Assembly (NCBI GenBank): GCA_002498185.1
Contig: DAGO01000043.1
Span: 1-10,334 of the forward strand
Length of the DNA stretch: 10,334 nt
Reading direction: 5' to 3'
Source: Euryarchaeota archaeon UBA10
GTDB lineage: Archaea > Thermoplasmatota > Poseidoniia > Poseidoniales > Poseidoniaceae
The notes beneath the pieces are model-generated. The model searched no databases. It was given only the letters and a program-made list of their open reading frames with translations, and was not told the DNA's origin. Below are positions 6,713-10,334 of the stretch, piece after piece (the first letter of the stretch is position 1; the number at the start of each line of letters is the position of its first letter). The position numbers and the translations under genes are program-made.

Positions 6713-8944
6713 ATGGCTAGTGATGATAGTGATTCTATTTCGTTGAAGGTTTCAAAGGCTATACCAAGTGATGTTGGTCACGGTAGAGCACGCATTAGTG
6801 GAGAGAATGATTTGGACCTTAAGCCGGGTGATATAATCGAGATTAAAGGTGAGAATCGCTCGACGGCTGCAATCTACTGGAGAAGCAGGCCGGAAGACGC
6901 AAAAATGGATATTATCAGAGTCGATGGAATCATCAGAAAAAATGCTGGTGTAAGTCTAGGAGATAGAGTGACTGTCTCCAAAGTCGAGGCAAAGATATGC
7001 ACAAAACTAGTCTTATCTCCGGTTATGGCAAATAAGCAGAAAGTCAAGTTCGGCCCTGGCATCGAAGGATTCGCTAGGAGAGGCCTGAACAAGCGACCTG
7101 TTGTTGCTGGCGATAGGATCTTCATTCCTGGTATGACGCTATTTGCTGAAGCTTTGCCTTTCGCAGTATTGCAAACAACTCCCAAAGGAATCGTTCAGGT
7201 AAACTCAGATACTGATATTGTAATCAAAGATGAAGCAATTGATGATGACGACGTAGGCCAATCTCAAGGAATAACCTACGAAGATATCGGTGGAATTGGC
7301 AGTCAATTACAGAAGGTACGTGAAATGATTGAACTTCCATTGAAACACCCTGAGTTGTTCCGTCGCCTAGGAATTGACCCGCCAAAGGGTGTTCTTCTGC
7401 ACGGCCCACCCGGAACTGGAAAGACAATGATTGCGAAGGCGGTCGCGACTGAAACCAATGCGCATTTTACTTCGATTAATGGTCCAGAAATTATTTCCAA
7501 ATACTACGGTGAATCAGAAAAGCAGTTACGTGAGATTTTCGACGAGGCTGCAAACAATGCACCTGCAATTGTATTCCTTGATGAAATAGATTCTATTTGT
7601 CCTAAGCGTGAAGATGTTAGCGGGGAAGTAGAGCGCAGAGTCGTTGCACAAATGCTGACCTTGATGGACGGTATGCAAGGACGCGACAATGTCATCGTAA
7701 TTGGTGCTACTAACAGAAGAGACGCCATGGACCCTGCTCTGCGAAGACCAGGTAGATTCGATAGAGAAATCGAAATTGGAGTCCCAGACCGAGAAGGAAG
7801 GAAAGAAATCCTAGACGTTCACACAAGGCAGATGCCAATTGCAGACGATTTCGATGTTGATTGGGTACTGGAAAATTCGTATGGATTTGTAGGTGCTGAC
7901 CTAGCAGCGTTAGTAAGGGAGTCTGCAATGAAGGCTCTGCGAAGATACCTTCCTGAAATTGACCTTGATGAGGAAACAATACCTCCTGAAGTACTCGAAA
8001 AGATGGAAGTTAGAATGGATGACTTCCGTTTAGCGATACGCGAGATTGAACCAAGCGCACTTCGTGAAATCTATGTTGAAATTCCCGACGTTTCATGGGA
8101 GAGCGTTGGTGGCCTAACCGAAATCAAGGACCGCTTGAAAGAGAGTGTTGAATGGCCGCTAACCAAACCTGAGCTGTTCGAGCATTTCGGAATCAAACCA
8201 CCTCGAGGAATCGTCCTTTTCGGCGCACCAGGAACTGGAAAAACACTACTTGCCAAGGCTATTGCTAACGAAGCAAAAGCGAACTTCATTTCGATTAAAG
8301 GTCCAGAACTAATTTCGAAATGGGTTGGTGAATCTGAGAAAGCTATTCGAGAGATATTCAAGAAAGCAAAGCAATCTTCACCTTCGATTATCTTCCTAGA
8401 TGAGTTTGAGTCGATTGCAGGTATGCGTTCTTCCAACTCTCAATCTGGTGGCTCGGATGTAGCAAACCGAGTTGTAAATCAACTACTTGCTAGCATGGAT
8501 GGTGTTGAAAGCCTAGACGAGGTTATCATCGTCGCTGCAACAAACAGACCGGAAATGATCGACCCAGCCTTACTCAGAAGTGGAAGATTCGAGCGAGTAT
8601 TGCATGTACCACCTCCAGATAAGCCTGCAAGAGAATCTATCATGGCAATCCACTCTGCAGATATGCCACTTTCCACATTCTCGATGAAAGACGTACTAGG
8701 TGGCATGGAAGGATTCACAGGTGCTGATATCGAAGCTGTTTGCCGTGAAGCAGCACTGATTGCAATGCGTGCTGGTAAGAAGAAAGTAACCAAGGGTCAC
8801 TTTGAGGAAGCGACCTCTAGAGTTCGCCCAACCGTAACTCCGGAGATGCTAGAGTATTACTCTAAGATGGAAGAGAGATTAACATCTGGTCTTTCTAACA
8901 TCAAACGGACAAGGGATACCGGTTACGGAATGGAATCGATGTGA
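6713..8944 (+). CDS. cdc48: Cdc48/VAT (p97-like) two-ring AAA+ ATPase
   Basis: A complete 743-residue homolog of archaeal VAT and eukaryotic p97: a hexameric ATP-driven unfoldase that extracts and remodels proteins in the cytoplasm. The N-terminal substrate/adaptor domain (double-psi barrel plus beta barrel) spans about 8-172, followed by an acidic linker. D1 has Walker A GPPGTGKT (231-238), Walker B VFLDE (287-291), pore loop KYYG (263-266), sensor N334 and arginine fingers R345/R348. D2 has Walker A GAPGTGKT (504-511), Walker B IFLDE (560-564), pore loop KWVG (536-539), sensor N611 and R622/R625. Both rings look catalytically complete. The aromatic D1 pore loop fits archaeal members rather than animal p97 and suits threading of substrates. 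The short tail ends GYGMESM, without a terminal hydrophobic-Tyr-X motif for docking on the 20S proteasome. It has its own promoter-like box and ribosome site. Confidence 0.97.
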   Translation: MASDDSDSISLKVSKAIPSDVGHGRARISGENDLDLKPGDIIEIKGENRSTAAIYWRSRPEDAKMDIIRVDGIIRKNAGVSLGDRVTVSKVEAKICTKLVLSPVMANKQKVKFGPGIEGFARRGLNKRPVVAGDRIFIPGMTLFAEALPFAVLQTTPKGIVQVNSDTDIVIKDEAIDDDDVGQSQGITYEDIGGIGSQLQKVREMIELPLKHPELFRRLGIDPPKGVLLHGPPGTGKTMIAKAVATETNAHFTSINGPEIISKYYGESEKQLREIFDEAANNAPAIVFLDEIDSICPKREDVSGEVERRVVAQMLTLMDGMQGRDNVIVIGATNRRDAMDPALRRPGRFDREIEIGVPDREGRKEILDVHTRQMPIADDFDVDWVLENSYGFVGADLAALVRESAMKALRRYLPEIDLDEETIPPEVLEKMEVRMDDFRLAIREIEPSALREIYVEIPDVSWESVGGLTEIKDRLKESVEWPLTKPELFEHFGIKPPRGIVLFGAPGTGKTLLAKAIANEAKANFISIKGPELISKWVGESEKAIREIFKKAKQSSPSIIFLDEFESIAGMRSSNSQSGGSDVANRVVNQLLASMDGVESLDEVIIVAATNRPEMIDPALLRSGRFERVLHVPPPDKPARESIMAIHSADMPLSTFSMKDVLGGMEGFTGADIEAVCREAALIAMRAGKKKVTKGHFEEATSRVRPTVTPEMLEYYSKMEERLTSGLSNIKRTRDTGYGMESM

Positions 8945-8970
8945 TTTGGCAGAAGCCGTATGATTGAAGT

Positions 8971-8979
8971 GACTAAAGT
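8971..8979 (+). promoter_or_regulatory. TATA-like box for the PRC-barrel gene
   Basis: GACTAAAGT lies in the 68-base gap after cdc48. It is nearly identical to GATTAAAGT at 6663-6671 before cdc48. Its centre is about 26 bases before 9000, giving a short leader that holds GGAG at 9002-9005. This suggests the small gene has its own transcript. Confidence 0.35.
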
Positions 8980-9012
8980 AACTGCGAGTAATGATAGGAG
9001 CGGAGACAAAAC

Positions 9013-9252
9013 ATGTCAAGTTTCAGCGGAGAATATCTCAAACGCTCTGTTGTTGACATTAACGGCGAATTATTTGGTCATCTCGCTGATATTGTAATCG
9101 ACCCTAGAAGTGGTGAAATCACCGAAATCTTGGTCGAAGTTATTTCTGAAATCGACGTTACAAAATTACCATGGCCCAGCGATGGCGGTTTTTGCCAAGT
9201 TCCAGCGCAAGAAATCTCTCAAATCGGGGCACGTATCGTGTTAAGACGGTGA
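9013..9252 (+). CDS. PRC-barrel domain protein
   Basis: A complete 79-residue protein that is essentially one PRC-barrel domain: SFSGEYLKRSVVDINGEL opens the fold, GHLADIVIDPRSGEITEILVE gives the characteristic strand-turn-strand, and VPAQEISQIGARIVL the last strands. It has no signal peptide or membrane segment and is probably cytoplasmic. PRC-barrels are small beta folds used in RNA processing (RimM), photosynthetic reaction centres and, in archaea, cell division: haloarchaeal CdpB proteins are stand-alone PRC-barrels that work with SepF. Which role applies here is unknown. ATG at 9013 is supported by GGAG seven bases upstream. It lies 68 bases after cdc48 and 81 bases before the next gene on the same strand. 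Fold assignment is secure; function is not. Confidence 0.85.
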   Translation: MSSFSGEYLKRSVVDINGELFGHLADIVIDPRSGEITEILVEVISEIDVTKLPWPSDGGFCQVPAQEISQIGARIVLRR

Positions 9253-9279
9253 GCAGAAAATTATCATCAGTACACAACC

Positions 9280-9288
9280 TTCTAAACC
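9280..9288 (+). promoter_or_regulatory. TATA-like box for the DUF4350-like gene
   Basis: TTCTAAACC shares a CTAAA core with the box before the PRC-barrel gene. Its centre is about 26 bases before 9310, which would leave a leader of about 24 bases containing GAGGTGA at 9323-9329. Weak on its own; supported by the repeated spacing in this window. Confidence 0.3.
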
Positions 9289-9333
9289 CAATGTTAGAGT
9301 CGGTTGTCTGTATCTTGTACTAGAGGTGATAGT

Positions 9334-10334
9334 TTGGACCAAAAGCCGCGCTTTAACAAAAGAAGACTTGTTCTTCAAATTGCGTTCTGGTTTGTCCTCG
9401 TAATGTTACTCTCTACCGTAGTTTCACAAGTCATCAATATTGGCAACAATGAAGGCCAATCTGCGTATGGTGATGATTGGAATGACATGTCTGCATTCCG
9501 CCAAGATATCAAGGATATGGGGATTGAAACAAAATCACTGGTTTCATCGCCGCTGTTGTTAGCTGATATCGAAGACCCAGCGAATACTACATTCATCATC
9601 GCTGGTGTTGAAAGGGATACTCTCTCGCTACCTCAGTTCTCATCAGACGGATTCCTTACATTCGCTGCTGAAGACGGTTATACACCGGCTGAAGTAGAAG
9701 CGATCAAAGAATTCGTATTCGCTGGAGGAGATGTCCTCGTAATGGATGACTTCGGCTATTCTTCTTCTATTGCAGAAGCATTTGGAGTGCGTTTCAAAGG
9801 TGTTCAATTGTATGATACAGTATATGTTACTGAATTAGACTACAACTTTGTTTGGATGTGTGTCCAAGAATCTCCTTGTGGAATGGATGGAACCTCACTC
9901 GACCCTACAACTGTTGAAAACCACAGCAGATGGTCAATTCAAGACAACGGCGCTCACATCTGCAAGTTGTACGATGGTAGATTCATGGCAAAGTCGGATG
10001 CTGGTGTCTGTGAACAGCATTGGAAAGATGGTCAAATCCAGTACAATGCTTCCTACCAAGTATTACTGAACAATATCACAGGAATCGACATTATTCCTAA
10101 CGCAAAGACCGGCATGGGCGCAACAGAGGTAAGAGCACTAACTTCTGCTGAAGCTACTATCGATGTCAACGGTGATGGTGAAATTTGGGTTGGTTCCGAG
10201 CAAACCTCAGAGACTCCTGACCTGTGGGGTCAGTTCAATTTGTCAATTGAAGTATGTATCTCACAAGATTGTAATTTCGTCCAGGGCGGTCGAATTACAT
10301 TCATCGCTGACGGTTCTGCGCTTACCAACGCACT
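9334..10334 (+). CDS. Membrane-anchored DUF4350-like extracytoplasmic protein (3' end outside window)
   Basis: The frame is open from TTG at 9334 to the end of the window, 333 codons with no stop. The TTG follows GAGGTGA (9323-9329); the only earlier start in the frame, TTG 9304, lacks a ribosome site, and a TAG stands at 9295. A basic N-terminus (KPRFNKRR) leads into one membrane segment (about 12-34), so the rest is probably outside. Residues about 45-155 look like a DUF4350 / glutamine-amidotransferase-like fold: DMSAFRQDIKDMGIE, then VEAIKEFVFAGGDVLVMDDF (121-140), the usual 'region of helix, GG, buried strand, DD' pattern, and AEAFGV. Three cysteine pairs (C176/C182, C210/C226, C308/C313) could form disulfides. 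N84, N196, N238, N247 and N302 are glycosylation sequons. DVNGDGEIW (277-285) resembles an EF-hand/dockerin calcium loop. Function unknown; DUF4350 proteins often sit near MoxR/DUF58 or ABC genes, which cannot be checked here. Confidence 0.75.
   Translation, partial: MDQKPRFNKRRLVLQIAFWFVLVMLLSTVVSQVINIGNNEGQSAYGDDWNDMSAFRQDIKDMGIETKSLVSSPLLLADIEDPANTTFIIAGVERDTLSLPQFSSDGFLTFAAEDGYTPAEVEAIKEFVFAGGDVLVMDDFGYSSSIAEAFGVRFKGVQLYDTVYVTELDYNFVWMCVQESPCGMDGTSLDPTTVENHSRWSIQDNGAHICKLYDGRFMAKSDAGVCEQHWKDGQIQYNASYQVLLNNITGIDIIPNAKTGMGATEVRALTSAEATIDVNGDGEIWVGSEQTSETPDLWGQFNLSIEVCISQDCNFVQGGRITFIADGSALTNA

Noticed and set aside
8071..8436. 121-codon minus-strand frame inside cdc48
   Set aside because: Shadow of the conserved D2 ATPase ring; a similar shadow lies opposite D1, as expected from repeated AAA+ sequence.
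7263..8940. D1/D2 similarity of cdc48 as a recent tandem duplication
   Set aside because: The two rings differ at the DNA level and in pore-loop and linker residues; this is the ancient two-ring architecture of the family.
1..10334. CRISPR arrays, tRNA/rRNA genes, insertion sequences, phage or toxin-antitoxin modules
   Set aside because: No regularly spaced repeats, cloverleaf-like sequence, transposase motifs or terminal inverted repeats were seen; coding density and style are uniform.

Overview
The window most likely comes from an archaeon, and a marine Thermoplasmatota (Poseidoniia / Marine Group II-III type) is my best guess. The evidence is a two-ring Cdc48/VAT ATPase with an archaeal-type KYYG pore loop, a stand-alone PRC-barrel protein of about 80 residues, AT-rich TATA-like boxes about 25-30 bases before inferred transcript starts, GGAGGTG ribosome sites, TTG/GTG starts, and acidic, sequon-rich extracytoplasmic proteins. 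GC looks moderate. The lineage is inferred; no rRNA or other taxonomic marker is present.

Layout: almost every base is coding and no gene-free stretch exceeds about 110 bases. On the minus strand, reading from 6609 down to 1, lie an ALDH7-like aldehyde dehydrogenase, then sdhC-sdhA-sdhB, then an unfinished gene for a membrane-anchored metallo-beta-lactamase-fold hydrolase that leaves the window at base 1. On the plus strand, from 6713 to the end, lie cdc48, a small PRC-barrel gene and an unfinished gene for a membrane-anchored DUF4350-like protein. The two groups diverge from a region of about 100 bases (6610-6712) centred on a palindrome.

How the genes work together: sdhC-sdhA-sdhB encode a complete three-subunit succinate dehydrogenase of the actinobacterial/mycobacterial Sdh1 kind (type F). 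The order C-A-B and the diagnostic motifs in all three subunits match. SdhC keeps the Cys/His set that could hold a membrane-embedded Rieske-type [2Fe-2S] cluster, as described for Mycobacterium smegmatis Sdh1. The sdh junctions are tight, with a strong ribosome site inside the end of each upstream gene, so translation is probably coupled. The hydrolase gene begins 18 bases after sdhB and may be co-transcribed. Its NAPE-PLD-like catalytic domain appears to sit outside the cell on three N-terminal membrane segments, which is the least explained feature here. The aldehyde dehydrogenase may feed amino-acid carbon toward central metabolism upstream of Sdh. Cdc48 is a general protein-remodelling ATPase. 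The PRC-barrel and DUF4350-like genes follow it but each has its own promoter-like and ribosome-site signals, so they need not be functionally linked.

Much of the window is housekeeping metabolism and protein quality control. The points most worth a second look are the type F Sdh in a probable archaeon, the extracytoplasmic hydrolase, the GC-rich hairpin before sdhC and the symmetric divergent promoter.
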